The notes under the pieces: generated by a model
Seen by the model: only the letters and a program-made list of their open reading frames with translations
The model's database searches: none
Told to the model about the DNA's origin: nothing
Program-made: the position numbers and the translations under genes
Part shown: piece after piece, positions 9,372 to 18,382 of the stretch
Numbering within the stretch: position 1 is the stretch's first letter
Layout: each line of letters starts with the position of its first letter
NCBI RefSeq assembly: GCF_003664005.1
Contig: NZ_RCCJ01000001.1
Span: 1 to 64,000 of the forward strand
Length of the DNA stretch: 64,000 nt
Direction of reading: 5' to 3'
Source of the DNA: Hydrogenivirga caldilitoris
GTDB taxonomy: Bacteria; Aquificota; Aquificia; Aquificales; Aquificaceae

Positions 9372-9458
9372 AGGATTCACTATTATATGACAGAAGACAT
9401 CAAAAAGCCCACAGATTGCTGATAGAATGGCTAAAAACCACAGAAGGAGGTGGATACC

Positions 9459-9971
9459 ATGGCTGAAACAGTAACTTTGAAAGGTAATACAGTCAGTCTT
9501 GTCGGACCTGTACTTAACGTTGGGGACGATGCACCGGAAGCGGTTGTCGTAACCACAGACCTGCAGGAAAAGAGAGTTGGTGGCGCTAAGGGTAAAGTTC
9601 AGCTTATAGTGACTGTTCCTTCCCTTGATACACCGGTTTGTGAAACCGAAACTAAGAAATTCAACGAACTTGTTCAGGGACTTGGAGACAAAGTTGACGT
9701 AACCGTGATTTCAATGGACTTGCCCTTTGCGGAGAAGAGGTTCTGTGAGAGCTTCAGCATAGGGAATGTCACCGTTGCATCTGACTTCAGATACAGGGAC
9801 ATGGAGAAGTACGGAGTCCTCATAGCGGAAGGCGCACTGAAAGGCATTCTTGCAAGGGCTGTGTTCATAGTTGACAAAGAAGGAAAGGTTGCCTACAAAC
9901 AGCTCGTTCCAGAGATAACCCAGGAACCCAACTACGACGAAGTTCTCAGCAAACTCAAGTCTATGGTCTAA
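9459..9971 (+). CDS. tpx: Thiol peroxidase
   Basis: This is a 170-residue 2-Cys peroxiredoxin of the Tpx family, reducing peroxides with thioredoxin. The peroxidatic Cys is in SLDTPVCETE and the resolving Cys in KRFCESF. The open frame begins at a GTG at 9450, but AAGGAGG at 9444-9450 is the ribosome-binding site, so the ATG at 9459 is the start. It is transcribed divergently from Trbp111 and convergently with gcvPB. Confidence 0.95.
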   Translation: MAETVTLKGNTVSLVGPVLNVGDDAPEAVVVTTDLQEKRVGGAKGKVQLIVTVPSLDTPVCETETKKFNELVQGLGDKVDVTVISMDLPFAEKRFCESFSIGNVTVASDFRYRDMEKYGVLIAEGALKGILARAVFIVDKEGKVAYKQLVPEITQEPNYDEVLSKLKSMV

Positions 9972-9978
9972 CTCTTCG

Positions 9979-9994
9979 GGGGCGTCCCAGCCCC
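9979..9994. terminator. Short GC hairpin between convergent tpx and gcvPB
   Basis: GGGGC at 9979-9983 pairs with GCCCC at 9990-9994 around a six-base loop, and a G-T pair can extend the stem. There is no clear T run on either side, so it would be a weak terminator. Its position in the 30-base gap between two converging genes supports a bidirectional role. Confidence 0.4.
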
Positions 9995-10001
9995 TGCTTA
10001 A

Positions 10002-11444
10002 TTACTTACCCCTATATCTCAATACAGGTTTCCTGTTTGCTTCGGCTTCTTTTATCCTTCTAACAGGTGTTCTGAAGGGAGCTTTGTTTAACCTGTCGGG
10101 GTTTTCTTTTGCTTCCTTGACGATACTCTTTAAAGCTTCGGCGAATTCCCTGAGAGTGTCAGGGTCCTCCGTCTCGGTAGGCTCTATCATGAGCGCTTCC
10201 CTCACAACGAGAGGAAAGTAAACGGTTGGAGCATAAAAGCCATAGTCCAGCAACCTCTTTGCCACACCCATGGCGTTGGTGTTGTACTTCAAAAGGTTGG
10301 TTGCAGATAGGACAAATTCGTGCATGCAGGGGACGTGAGAGTATGGGTCGTTGAACACCCCTTTCAAGAGACTTCTCAGGTATCTTGCATTCAAAACCGC
10401 GTACTTTGCAACCTTATCTATCTCCCTGCCGTAGCTTAAGATGTAAGCAAGGGCTCTGAGCCACATGCCGAAGTGTCCGTAAAAGGCAAGGAGTTTTCCC
10501 ACGCTCTTGGGGATGTTCCAGTTCAGGTAATATTTTTTTCCGTCAAACTCAACCTGGGGGACCGGGAGGTAAGGCTTCAGTCTCTCTGAGACCCCAACGG
10601 GACCGCTTCCGGGTCCTCCTCCTCCGTGGGGTGTGGAGAAGGTCTTGTGGAGGTTAAAGTGCATAACGTCAACTCCCCAGTCTCCGGGTCTTGCCACTCC
10701 CACAAGGGCGTTGAAGTTGGCTCCGTCCATGTAGAGGAGAGCGTCCCTCTTGTGGAGCTCCTCAGCCATTCTTTTTACCTTTCTTTCAAATATCCCAAGG
10801 GTGTTCGGATTGGTTATCATCAGTGCCGCCGTATCTTCTCCGAGCTTCTTCATAAAGTCTTCCCAGTCCAGCTCTCCGTTCTCGTCACTTTTAACCGTAA
10901 CCACATCAAAGCCGCATATGGCAGCGGAAGCTGGATTCGTTCCGTGGGCTGAGTCTGGTATCAGAATCTTTCTCTTCTTGTCGTTTCCCCTGTCTCTGTG
11001 GTAAGCGAGGATTAAGAGGAGTCCGAGGAACTCTCCCTGAGCGCCAGCTGCCGGCTGGAGAGATACGTCCGCAAAACCTCCCAATTCTTTTAGAAGCTCT
11101 TTTAGCTCGTAAGCTACCCTCAGTGTTCCCTGTACCAGCTCCTCTGGAGTCAGCGGGTGGACGCTGAGGAACTCAGGCATGTTTGCCAGCTCCTCGTTTA
11201 TCCTCGGGTTGTACTTCATAGTGCAGGAACCCAGTGGGACCATCGTGGTATCTATGGCGTAGTTGAGCTGGGAGAGCTTAGTAAAGTGCCTTACTACCTC
11301 CAGCTCGGAGAGCTCTGGGAGATTTAATTCTCTCCTTATATATCCTTCCGGTATAACCTCTGTAAGGTTTACCCTCGGAACATCAAGCTCCGGGAGTCTG
11401 TAACCTTTTCTGCCTTCCTTTGTCAGCTCAAAGAGGAGTTCCAT
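10002..11444 (-). CDS. gcvPB: Glycine dehydrogenase (decarboxylating), P-protein subunit 2
   Basis: This 480-residue protein is the C-terminal half of the split glycine cleavage P-protein. It holds the PLP-binding lysine in the block FNLHKTFSTPHGGGGPGSG. Other family blocks are MVPLGSCTMKYNPRIN and LLYMDGANFNALVG. It decarboxylates glycine and passes the aminomethyl group to GcvH. The partner subunit gcvPA and the gcvH and gcvT genes are not in the window. The ATG at 11444 has no Shine-Dalgarno but lies 9 bases from a TAAAAT box. Confidence 0.95.
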   Translation of the reverse strand: MELLFELTKEGRKGYRLPELDVPRVNLTEVIPEGYIRRELNLPELSELEVVRHFTKLSQLNYAIDTTMVPLGSCTMKYNPRINEELANMPEFLSVHPLTPEELVQGTLRVAYELKELLKELGGFADVSLQPAAGAQGEFLGLLLILAYHRDRGNDKKRKILIPDSAHGTNPASAAICGFDVVTVKSDENGELDWEDFMKKLGEDTAALMITNPNTLGIFERKVKRMAEELHKRDALLYMDGANFNALVGVARPGDWGVDVMHFNLHKTFSTPHGGGGPGSGPVGVSERLKPYLPVPQVEFDGKKYYLNWNIPKSVGKLLAFYGHFGMWLRALAYILSYGREIDKVAKYAVLNARYLRSLLKGVFNDPYSHVPCMHEFVLSATNLLKYNTNAMGVAKRLLDYGFYAPTVYFPLVVREALMIEPTETEDPDTLREFAEALKSIVKEAKENPDRLNKAPFRTPVRRIKEAEANRKPVLRYRGK

Positions 11445-11453
11445 AGGGGAAAT

Positions 11454-11459
11454 ATTTTA
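11454..11459 (-). promoter_or_regulatory. Possible -10 box for gcvPB
   Basis: TAAAAT on the minus strand ends 9 bases before the gcvPB ATG. No convincing -35 box is visible 16-18 bases upstream. If used, the transcript would begin about three bases before the start codon. Confidence 0.35.
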
Positions 11460-11540
11460 CCTTCAAGGCTGTAAGTTCGCCTTCAGCTTTGAAGTATATC
11501 TGGTATTACTAACCGTTTCTAACCCTTCCGGACGCCCTGT

Positions 11541-11567
11541 TAAAAAACTTTACAGCACTGCCGATTT
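11541..11567 (+). promoter_or_regulatory. Sigma-28 (FliA) promoter for the flagellin operon
   Basis: TAAA at 11541-11544 and GCCGATTT at 11560-11567 are separated by exactly 15 bases, matching the flagellar sigma-28 consensus TAAA-N15-GCCGATAA almost perfectly. It lies about 35 bases before the flagellin ATG. This fits late-class flagellar expression after hook completion. Confidence 0.88.
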
Positions 11568-11601
11568 AATTCTTTGACAAAACCAATAGGAGGTGTCAGC
11601 C

Positions 11602-13149
11602 ATGGCTCTAAGAATCAACTTCAACTATGAGGCGGCTGTGACGCACACAGCCCTCAAGCAGAACGAGAGGCTTATGAACAAGTCTCTCCTGAGGCTCTCA
11701 ACAGGTCTCAGAATTCTGAACGCTGCGGACGATTCCGCAGGTCTGTTCATAGCTGACCAGCTTGCCGTTGTCTCCGCCGGTCTTGAACAGGGTAACAGAA
11801 ACATCCAGACGGGAATATCCGCCCTCCAGATAGCGGAGAACTCCTCCGGACAGATTTACAACAAACTAAAGGAGATCTATGTCAAAGCTGAGAATGCTGC
11901 CAACGACATCAACGACCCCAACGCAAGGGCAGCTCTCCAGAAGGAGATAAGCAACCTCGTTGACGCCATTCAGAAGATAGGAACGGACACCGAGTACAAC
12001 GGGATAAAGCTCCTTGACGGAACCTTCGCCGGAAAGTCCATACACTACGGACCGAGGTACGGACAGACGGTTACAGTTAACATAGGCGACGTGAGGGCAC
12101 AGAGCCTGGGTGCTTACATAGTGAGCGGAAACGGAGGTGTATATACAAGTGCTGCAGACAAGCCAATAACTGGTTTGGAAACGGACAAAGATGATTATGC
12201 CCTTGCCAACGGTGAAGAGCTCAGGGTTGGAGGTCAGGTTGTCCTTCAGGGAACAGCTACAACTGTCCTCGTAGATGCGGCAACCGCCGCTAACAACATA
12301 AACAACGACGCTACCCTTCAGGCGGCGGGCATAGAGGCGGTTGCAAAGAACAAGAGCACCGGAGCGGATTTTACAGGTGTTGTGTCAGGTGATGCCGGAG
12401 ACACTGTCACGTTGCATTTCTATGTTGGTGCAAGGGATATAACATCTCCCAACTTTTCCATAACAGGAGTCACAACAACTACCACACTTTCAGACCTTGT
12501 TACTCAGATTAACAGCCAAGCTTCTGCAACGGGGACACCTATAACTGCAAGAGCGGAAAACGGTAAGCTCGTTCTTGAAACGACCAACGGAGAAACGATA
12601 GCTATAGAGGCTGAAGTTACTGCCGATGCTGGATCAAACAATAACGTCGCTGTTAACTTCTCCCAGCTTATAGAAGGTGCTTCGGATGTAACAGGATTGG
12701 CTGATACGCAAAAAGCCTACGCCGTCAAAGTAGGTGAGCTACAGATTTACGGAACCGACAGCTTCGTTGTGAATGAGAGTGGTATAGATATAGTCGGTGG
12801 GAGCGGTCCGGACACTTCCATCACTGCAACCTTGAACAACCTCTACTCCATAGACGTTTCTACCAACTCAGGAGCTGAGACTGCGCTCCTTATAATAAAG
12901 AAGGCGATACAGAAGGTTGATACGGTTCGTTCCGAGATAGGTGCTGTTATGAACAACCTCCAGACAATATTTGACGCCCAGAAGGTCGCTCAGGACAACA
13001 CCAACGAAGCTGAGAACGTCATAAGGAACGTGGACTTCGCTGAGGAGATGAAGAACTTCACGACGATGCAGATAAGGATGCAGTCCGGTGTTGCAATGCT
13101 CGCACAGGCGAACACCCTGCCCCAGCTCGTCCTACAGCTACTGAGGTAA
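11602..13149 (+). CDS. fliC: Flagellin
   Basis: This 515-residue filament protein has the conserved D0/D1 arms at both ends: LRLSTGLRILNAADDSAG near residue 30 and the C-terminal QSGVAMLAQANTLPQLVLQL. The central 250 residues, which form the exposed outer domains, are variable and rich in Thr, Ala and Val. The open frame starts at a GTG (11593), but TAGGAGGT at 11587-11594 directs initiation at ATG 11602. It is first in a flagellar operon behind a sigma-28 promoter. A single flagellin gene is seen in this window. Confidence 0.97.
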   Translation: MALRINFNYEAAVTHTALKQNERLMNKSLLRLSTGLRILNAADDSAGLFIADQLAVVSAGLEQGNRNIQTGISALQIAENSSGQIYNKLKEIYVKAENAANDINDPNARAALQKEISNLVDAIQKIGTDTEYNGIKLLDGTFAGKSIHYGPRYGQTVTVNIGDVRAQSLGAYIVSGNGGVYTSAADKPITGLETDKDDYALANGEELRVGGQVVLQGTATTVLVDAATAANNINNDATLQAAGIEAVAKNKSTGADFTGVVSGDAGDTVTLHFYVGARDITSPNFSITGVTTTTTLSDLVTQINSQASATGTPITARAENGKLVLETTNGETIAIEAEVTADAGSNNNVAVNFSQLIEGASDVTGLADTQKAYAVKVGELQIYGTDSFVVNESGIDIVGGSGPDTSITATLNNLYSIDVSTNSGAETALLIIKKAIQKVDTVRSEIGAVMNNLQTIFDAQKVAQDNTNEAENVIRNVDFAEEMKNFTTMQIRMQSGVAMLAQANTLPQLVLQLLR

Positions 13150-13159
13150 CAGCCTTTGA

Positions 13160-13184
13160 GGAGGGGAGGCTTGCCCTTCCCTCC
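13160..13184 (+). terminator. Strong hairpin between flagellin and flaG
   Basis: GGAGGGGAGG at 13160-13169 pairs over 10 bp (one G-T pair) with CCTTCCCTCC at 13175-13184 around a 5-base loop. It is followed by CGCCCTAAAAAGG, not by a T run, so it is more likely a partial attenuator or 3' mRNA-stabilising structure than a full terminator. This would fit much higher flagellin than FlaG/FliD expression from one promoter. Confidence 0.65.
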
Positions 13185-13206
13185 GCCCTAAAAAGGAGAA
13201 GGAGCC

Positions 13207-13575
13207 ATGAGGGTGAACGGTAAAGGCTCCGAGGTGGACATTGAACTTCTCAGGCAGGTTCAGAGGGAGGTTCAACCCCATAAGGGAGTGGAGTCTGTTA
13301 AGAGAGACATTGAAAGGAGGGCAGAGGAAAGCCTCCAGGAAAGCTCCATGAGCAGGGAGGAGCTCCAAAAGCTTCTCAGGGAAATTCAGAGGAAGCTTGA
13401 TTACCTCAACAGATACCTGAAGATAGATATAGACGACCAGCTTGAGATACCGGTTGTGAAGGTTTTTGAGAGGGACACCAACAGACTTATCCGTCAGATA
13501 CCCCCCGACTATGTCCTTGAGCTTATGAAGAGAATTGACCAGATGCTCGGTGTTCTGCTGAGCGAGAGGGTTTAG
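13207..13575 (+). CDS. flaG: FlaG family flagellar protein
   Basis: This is a 122-residue protein. The C-terminal half matches the FlaG domain: KIDIDDQLEIPVVKVFERDTN, then LIRQIPPDYVLELMKRI. FlaG influences filament length in several bacteria. The N-terminal half is charged and helical. AAAGGAG before the ATG is the ribosome-binding site. It sits between the flagellin gene and fliD, the standard late-flagellar order, and ends one base before fliD begins. Confidence 0.9.
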   Translation: MRVNGKGSEVDIELLRQVQREVQPHKGVESVKRDIERRAEESLQESSMSREELQKLLREIQRKLDYLNRYLKIDIDDQLEIPVVKVFERDTNRLIRQIPPDYVLELMKRIDQMLGVLLSERV

Positions 13576-13576
13576 T

Positions 13577-14908
13577 ATGGCTGGTGAACTCTTTCTGTCT
13601 GGACTTACGGGAACTAACTTTGACGGGGGTGCTATAGTTGACCAGATAATGCAGCTCAAATCCCTCCCGCTTCAAAGATTACAGCAGGAGAAAGCCCTCG
13701 TTCAGGCTAAGCTCTCCTCTCTGGGAAACCTCTCAAAGGGCATAGGTGATTTTCTATCTCTCTTTGAGGGTCTTGACGTTGATAGCTTATTTAAGGCAAA
13801 GCAGGCAACCTCCTCAAACCCTGACGTGTTAATTGCCTCTGCAACAGACGAGGCTCCCAACCTCAGTTTTTCCGTCAACGTGAACAAACTCGCCCAGGCT
13901 GAGGTCAGGGTCACCAACGGAGGCTTTGCAGACCTTACCGGAACCTTTGCAAGCTCTGGGACACTTACCATAACCTATGAAACCGGCTCGGGAACTGAAA
14001 CCTTTGATATAGACTATAACGCAGGTGAAACCCTTGAAGACCTTGTGAATTCTATAAACAACGCTCAGGACAGGGTCAAGGCGAGCATATACTACGATGG
14101 GACGAGCTATAAACTCATGCTCTCAGAGAACGATTTGGGCGGCTCTAACGTTGAAACCGACGTTGCGGGCAACGTTTACGTGATAGGTGTGTCTGGTCTG
14201 CCTTCAGAGTTAGGGACAGGACTTGACACGATTCAGAGTGCTCAGAATGCTGAGATTGTGATAGGCTCAGGTTCACCTGTAGTCAGCCCTACCAACGAGT
14301 TTGAAAATGTTATAAGCGGTTTGACCATAGAGGTTAAGGATATTGGGAGTGCCAACGTTAGCGTGTCAGAAAACTACTCAAAGGTTACCTCCTTCCTGGA
14401 GGATTTCGTTAAGCAGTACAACGGACTGGTAAAGCTCGTGGACTCCCTTACGGTCGGTGAACAGGCTCTCTTCAGGGGTGATTACACCATAGCGAGCGTA
14501 AAGACGGGTGTGGCGGAAAGACTTGACCCCCTTATAGAGGAAGGTTTGATTGACTACAACGGTGATACGGGAGAGATTTCCCTTAAAACTGACAGGTTAA
14601 ACGAGCTCCTGAACACTGACCCTGAAAAGGTGAAGGGTCTCATTGAGGACCTGAAAAGCTCCTACAGCTCCTATCTTGAGGGTGAAAAAGACCTCTTCAG
14701 CAGTTTTGAGCAGACCTACAACGAACAGATAGAGGATATAGACAGCCGGATACAATCCTTGGCAAACAGGCTCGTCCAAGAAGAGCAGTCTTTGAGAAGG
14801 GAATACGCTCAGCTGGAAGCTTTTATAGCTCAAGCGGAAGAGCTCAGACAGCGTTTCCAGCAGTTTATAGTCACCCTCTCTGAGATGACAAAAGGAGGTA
14901 ATAAGTGA
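13577..14908 (+). CDS. fliD: Flagellar filament capping protein FliD
   Basis: This 443-residue HAP2 protein forms the filament-tip cap that folds exported flagellin. The N-terminus carries the family pattern SGLTGTNFDGGAIVDQIMQL. The middle has repeated beta-rich segments, and residues about 380-440 form the C-terminal coiled coil (IDSRIQSLANRLVQEEQSLR). The stop overlaps the fliS ATG by one base (TGATG), so coupled translation is likely. Confidence 0.95.
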   Translation: MAGELFLSGLTGTNFDGGAIVDQIMQLKSLPLQRLQQEKALVQAKLSSLGNLSKGIGDFLSLFEGLDVDSLFKAKQATSSNPDVLIASATDEAPNLSFSVNVNKLAQAEVRVTNGGFADLTGTFASSGTLTITYETGSGTETFDIDYNAGETLEDLVNSINNAQDRVKASIYYDGTSYKLMLSENDLGGSNVETDVAGNVYVIGVSGLPSELGTGLDTIQSAQNAEIVIGSGSPVVSPTNEFENVISGLTIEVKDIGSANVSVSENYSKVTSFLEDFVKQYNGLVKLVDSLTVGEQALFRGDYTIASVKTGVAERLDPLIEEGLIDYNGDTGEISLKTDRLNELLNTDPEKVKGLIEDLKSSYSSYLEGEKDLFSSFEQTYNEQIEDIDSRIQSLANRLVQEEQSLRREYAQLEAFIAQAEELRQRFQQFIVTLSEMTKGGNK

Positions 14909-15324
14909 TGAATCCTGCGGAGATTTATCTGAAAAATATGGTTGAGAATGCAAACCCAATAAGACTTGTAATAATGTTGTACGACAAGGCTATCTCTTGT
15001 ATAGAGGACGCTATAGATGCTATAAGGAGCGGTCTTGGGGAGACTGAGAACGTTAAGAGAAAGGCTGAGAACCTGACAAAGACTATGGACATACTGATAG
15101 TTCTGAGGGCTTCCCTGGACTCCGAAAGGGGGCAGGAGATAGCTAAAAACCTTGACGAAATTTATGAGATTCTTATTAATGAAATTGTGAGCGCAAACAT
15201 GAGGAATGATATAAGCACCCTTGAGAAGATAAAGGGGATACTTGAAGAGCTTAGGGAAGCTTGGGAAGAGGCAGAGAAAAAGGTTTACGGAAAGGAGGAG
15301 GTCACGGCGAGGGCGAATGAATGA
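14908..15324 (+). CDS. fliS: Flagellin export chaperone FliS
   Basis: This is a 138-residue helical protein with the FliS signature NPIRLVIMLYDKAISCIEDAI near the N-terminus. FliS binds the flagellin C-terminus in the cytoplasm and prevents premature polymerisation. The frame can be opened at a GTG (14905), but AAAGGAGGT at 14890-14898 and the TGATG overlap favour ATG 14908. The end overlaps the next small gene by 8 bases. Confidence 0.94.
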   Translation: MNPAEIYLKNMVENANPIRLVIMLYDKAISCIEDAIDAIRSGLGETENVKRKAENLTKTMDILIVLRASLDSERGQEIAKNLDEIYEILINEIVSANMRNDISTLEKIKGILEELREAWEEAEKKVYGKEEVTARANE

Positions 15325-15559
15325 AAGCCTTAAGGAGATACTTCTGAAGTGTGAGATATACCTTGAAGAGGATAACTACGATGCGCTCATAGAATCCCTG
15401 GAGAAGGTTGCAAGCTTTGATACTAAAAACTTAACAAAGGAAGAGTACGAAGAGGCTTTAAGGATAATAGAGTTCCTTATAAAGAAGGCGGAAGATAAAA
15501 AACTGAGCATAGCTGAGAAGCTCATGAACTTCCAGAGGTTCAAAGGTTACATAAAGTAA
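15317..15559 (+). CDS. Small helical protein in the FliT position
   Basis: This 80-residue, acidic, all-helical protein starts MNESLKEILLKCEIYLEE. It overlaps the fliS stop by 8 bases in another frame. In many bacteria the gene after fliS is fliT, an export chaperone for FliD of similar size, so this is a candidate FliT analogue. I cannot see a clear FliT motif and the assignment is by position. The open frame extends upstream to 15242, but that part is Arg-rich out-of-frame fliS sequence and is not believable. Confidence 0.7.
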   Translation: MNESLKEILLKCEIYLEEDNYDALIESLEKVASFDTKNLTKEEYEEALRIIEFLIKKAEDKKLSIAEKLMNFQRFKGYIK

Positions 15560-15573
15560 GAGAAACTCCGATG

Positions 15574-16794
15574 TTAAAGCAGGACTACCTCTACGGGTTC
15601 ACCGTTCTTTATCTCCTTTACATCCTCAGGCACAATCATGTATGCGTTTGACTCAACCAATGAGGTCAGCATGTGGGACTGCTGCTTTGGATGAGGCTCA
15701 CAGAGGGCTCTCTCTCCTTCAAACCATACCTTTGCCCTTGCAAATTCTCTCCTGCTTGCATCCCTGCGGGAGAAGTCCTTAGTCAAAACAGCCTTGAGCT
15801 TTTTCTTGAAGACTTCCTTTGCACCCAGCATCGTTCTTATGGCTGGGTAAACGAGCAGGTCAAAGGCTACCGCACAGGAGACAGGATTTCCGGGAAGACC
15901 AAAAAACAGCTTGTTCTCTCCGTAGGTCCCAAAGAGAACCGGCTTGGCGGGTTTTATCCTGAGTTTATGAAACTTAACATCAACCCCAACTTCCCTGACA
16001 AGGTACTGGACGTAGTCCTTTTCCCCCATTGAGACACCGCCTGTGGTTATGAATATGTCGTATCTGTGGCAGGTCTTGAGAACCTTCAGTAGTTCCTCTG
16101 GTTTATCGGGAGCTATACCAAGTTGATGAGGGACACCTCCTGCGCTCTCTATGAGAGAGTAGACCATGTGATGGTTTGAGCTTCTTATCTGAGAGGCTCT
16201 ACTTTGAGGCTCGCCGAGCTCCAGGAGTTCGTCCCCCGTTGATAGCACGGCTACCTGTGGTCTCCTGTAAACTTCAATCACGGCTCTGTTAACAAAGGCG
16301 AGCATGCCCACCTCATATCCCCTTATCTCCTGTCCCTTGCGGAGTATCACTTCTCCTTCTCTTACGTCCTCCCCTTTGAGCCTTATGTTGGCTCCCTTCT
16401 TAAAGGCTCTCTTTATGTAAACCACCCCGTTTTTTGTTTCCGTATACTCTACCGGAACAACGGTGTCAGCCCCTTCAGGGATAGGAGCTCCAGTGAATAT
16501 CTTTACTGCCATCCCCTCACCGACTTTAAGGTTCTCTCCTGTGCCTGCAGCGAACTCTCCCACAAGTTTCAGCTGTGCAGGTTTCTCTTCAGAGGCTTCC
16601 TTTATATCCTCATACCTCACGGCGAAGCCGTCCATGGCTGAATTATTAAATAGGGGTTTGTCAGTGTCTGAGGTTATATCTCTGGCTAAAAAGCGTCCAA
16701 GGGCGTCGTATATGAACACCTTCTCCGTGTCCAGCGGTTTCACATTCTCAAGAACTGTTCTTAAGGCGTCCTCAAGGGGTGTGAGTTCAGCCAT
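15574..16794 (-). CDS. moeA: Molybdopterin molybdenumtransferase MoeA
   Basis: This 406-residue enzyme inserts molybdate into adenylylated molybdopterin to form Moco. Motifs include [37 protein letters not shown] and [10 protein letters not shown]. The upstream in-frame Met at 16830 is rejected: GCAGGAGGTAGTC directly precedes ATG 16794. The start overlaps the end of the tRNA nucleotidyltransferase by 8 bases. The molybdoenzyme at 27091-29937 is a plausible client in this window. Confidence 0.95.
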   Translation of the reverse strand: MAELTPLEDALRTVLENVKPLDTEKVFIYDALGRFLARDITSDTDKPLFNNSAMDGFAVRYEDIKEASEEKPAQLKLVGEFAAGTGENLKVGEGMAVKIFTGAPIPEGADTVVPVEYTETKNGVVYIKRAFKKGANIRLKGEDVREGEVILRKGQEIRGYEVGMLAFVNRAVIEVYRRPQVAVLSTGDELLELGEPQSRASQIRSSNHHMVYSLIESAGGVPHQLGIAPDKPEELLKVLKTCHRYDIFITTGGVSMGEKDYVQYLVREVGVDVKFHKLRIKPAKPVLFGTYGENKLFFGLPGNPVSCAVAFDLLVYPAIRTMLGAKEVFKKKLKAVLTKDFSRRDASRREFARAKVWFEGERALCEPHPKQQSHMLTSLVESNAYMIVPEDVKEIKNGEPVEVVLL

Positions 16795-18328
16795 GACTAC
16801 CTCCTGCGGTAAGTATATCCTGATAGGCACCCTTTATGAACTCTATAGCCTCCTCTCGGGTTCTTACTTTACCTTCAATTTGAGCTTCCTCAAGCCTCTT
16901 CTTGAGCTCACCCACCATCTTCCCCTGAGATATGTTCAGTATAGCCATTATTTCCCGTCCGTTCAGCAGAGGCTCTATCCTTATTTCCTTTAGCTCGTTT
17001 CTTTTAAAGCTTTCAAGCTCACTTATAGTTTCAAGGAGGGCTTTGATGTCCTCCTGGCTATCTCCGCTGGCAAAGGCGTCTGCAATGGAAAGCAGGAAAA
17101 GGTGTGGAGCTATGTCGCCACACTCCTTCCAGAAGTTTGCCATACCCCTTCTTTTTAGCTCTCCTTTCAGGAAGGACTCCCTCAGGTAAAAGGGTCTCAG
17201 GTGATACCTCACAAGCTTCCCTATGAACCTGGTAGCTTGCTCACCCCATTTTAGTTTCCCACCTATTTTTTTGACTATCTCCTCGCCTACCTTGTCGTGG
17301 TTGTAAAAGGTTACCTTTCCCTCCTTTATTTCAAAGGTGTCAGGTTTGCCTATGTCGTGTAAGAGAGCACCCCACTTGAGTAGCTCAACGTCTGTGAACT
17401 CCCCCAGAAACCTTCGGCATCCGAAATCTCCCAGAAGCTCAACGCTCAGGTACTTTGTCCTCTCCTCTGTAACCCTCTCAACCTCCTCAAGAATCCTTAA
17501 AGTATGCTCATCAAGGGGATATAGGTGATGCTCTCCCTGGTCCTTTACCCTCTTTAACTTGGAAAACTCTGGTATAACGATTTCAAGGAGTCCCACCTCG
17601 TACAGCCTCCTTATAACCTTTGAGCCCTTTGGATGCTTCACAATTTTGAAGAGTTCGTGGGTTATTCTCTCTGCAGGAGCCTTGAGGATAAGACTCTTGT
17701 TCTTGTCAACGAATGTATAAAAGTCTTCTGTTAGCTCAAGCTCTTTCTCTATGGAAAGCCTGAAACCTCTCAGTATCCTCACTGGGTCTCTCTTCAGGTT
17801 CTCCTCGGAGATGGGTCTCAGCAGTCCGTTCTCTAAGTCCTTTATACCCTCTGTTGGGTCAAAGACTATGGTCTGTTTTGCTCCTATACTGAGTACGTCA
17901 TCAAGGTTGACCGCTATGGCGTTTGCTGTGAAGTCTCTTTCCCTCAAATCTTCTTCCAGGGCTTTCTCCAGGTCTTTACCCTTCACCTGTGAAAAGTCAA
18001 ACCTGTACCTATAAGGAGGCAGGTGTATGACCACGGAGGCAACTACGGGTCTCTTTATAAGTATTCCCTTCTTCTCAAATACGAAGAAGTGCCCTCCAGT
18101 CCTGTTTGCAAACTCTTGAGCAACCCTAACAGGGTCACAGGTAACCAGAAAGTCAACGTCTATATTTTCTCCCACAGGTTCTCCTAATATCCTGTCCCTT
18201 ACCCATCCTCCCACAATAAAGCAGTAATCCTCTCTCGGTAAGACTTTCGCTACGTCGTCAAAGTAGGATAGGTAAAAGTTCAATCCGTGAAGGGTGTGTT
18301 TACCTTTTGCAACCAACTCAATATCCAT
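16787..18328 (-). CDS. tRNA nucleotidyltransferase, probably the A-adding enzyme
   Basis: This 513-residue class II nucleotidyltransferase has [11 protein letters not shown] and DVDFLV (the catalytic DxD) near residues 40-80, then [11 protein letters not shown] and [11 protein letters not shown]. An HD domain follows ([11 protein letters not shown] near residue 330). Aquifex splits CCA addition between a CC-adding and an A-adding enzyme; the length and the HD domain match what I remember of the A-adding one (about 510 residues). The substrate cannot be proved from motifs alone, so a full CCA-adding enzyme or poly(A) polymerase remains possible. There is no Shine-Dalgarno before the ATG. Confidence 0.85.
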   Translation of the reverse strand: MDIELVAKGKHTLHGLNFYLSYFDDVAKVLPREDYCFIVGGWVRDRILGEPVGENIDVDFLVTCDPVRVAQEFANRTGGHFFVFEKKGILIKRPVVASVVIHLPPYRYRFDFSQVKGKDLEKALEEDLRERDFTANAIAVNLDDVLSIGAKQTIVFDPTEGIKDLENGLLRPISEENLKRDPVRILRGFRLSIEKELELTEDFYTFVDKNKSLILKAPAERITHELFKIVKHPKGSKVIRRLYEVGLLEIVIPEFSKLKRVKDQGEHHLYPLDEHTLRILEEVERVTEERTKYLSVELLGDFGCRRFLGEFTDVELLKWGALLHDIGKPDTFEIKEGKVTFYNHDKVGEEIVKKIGGKLKWGEQATRFIGKLVRYHLRPFYLRESFLKGELKRRGMANFWKECGDIAPHLFLLSIADAFASGDSQEDIKALLETISELESFKRNELKEIRIEPLLNGREIMAILNISQGKMVGELKKRLEEAQIEGKVRTREEAIEFIKGAYQDILTAGGSHG

Positions 18329-18382
18329 GGTCTTTTATTTTAAGGCTTTATATGTAAATTTCTATGCTGCTAACATGGTTAT

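Noticed and set aside
9450-9458. GTG start for tpx
   Set aside because: This GTG is part of or touches the AAGGAGG ribosome-binding site. ATG 9459 has correct spacing.
13138-13659. 173-codon minus-strand frame opposite flaG and fliD
   Set aside because: FlaG and FliD are recognisable on the plus strand, and the antisense product has no recognisable features.
15242-15316. Arg-rich N-terminus of the FliT-position gene
   Set aside because: It is fliS sequence read in another frame, with an implausible run of Arg and Lys. The start was moved to ATG 15317.
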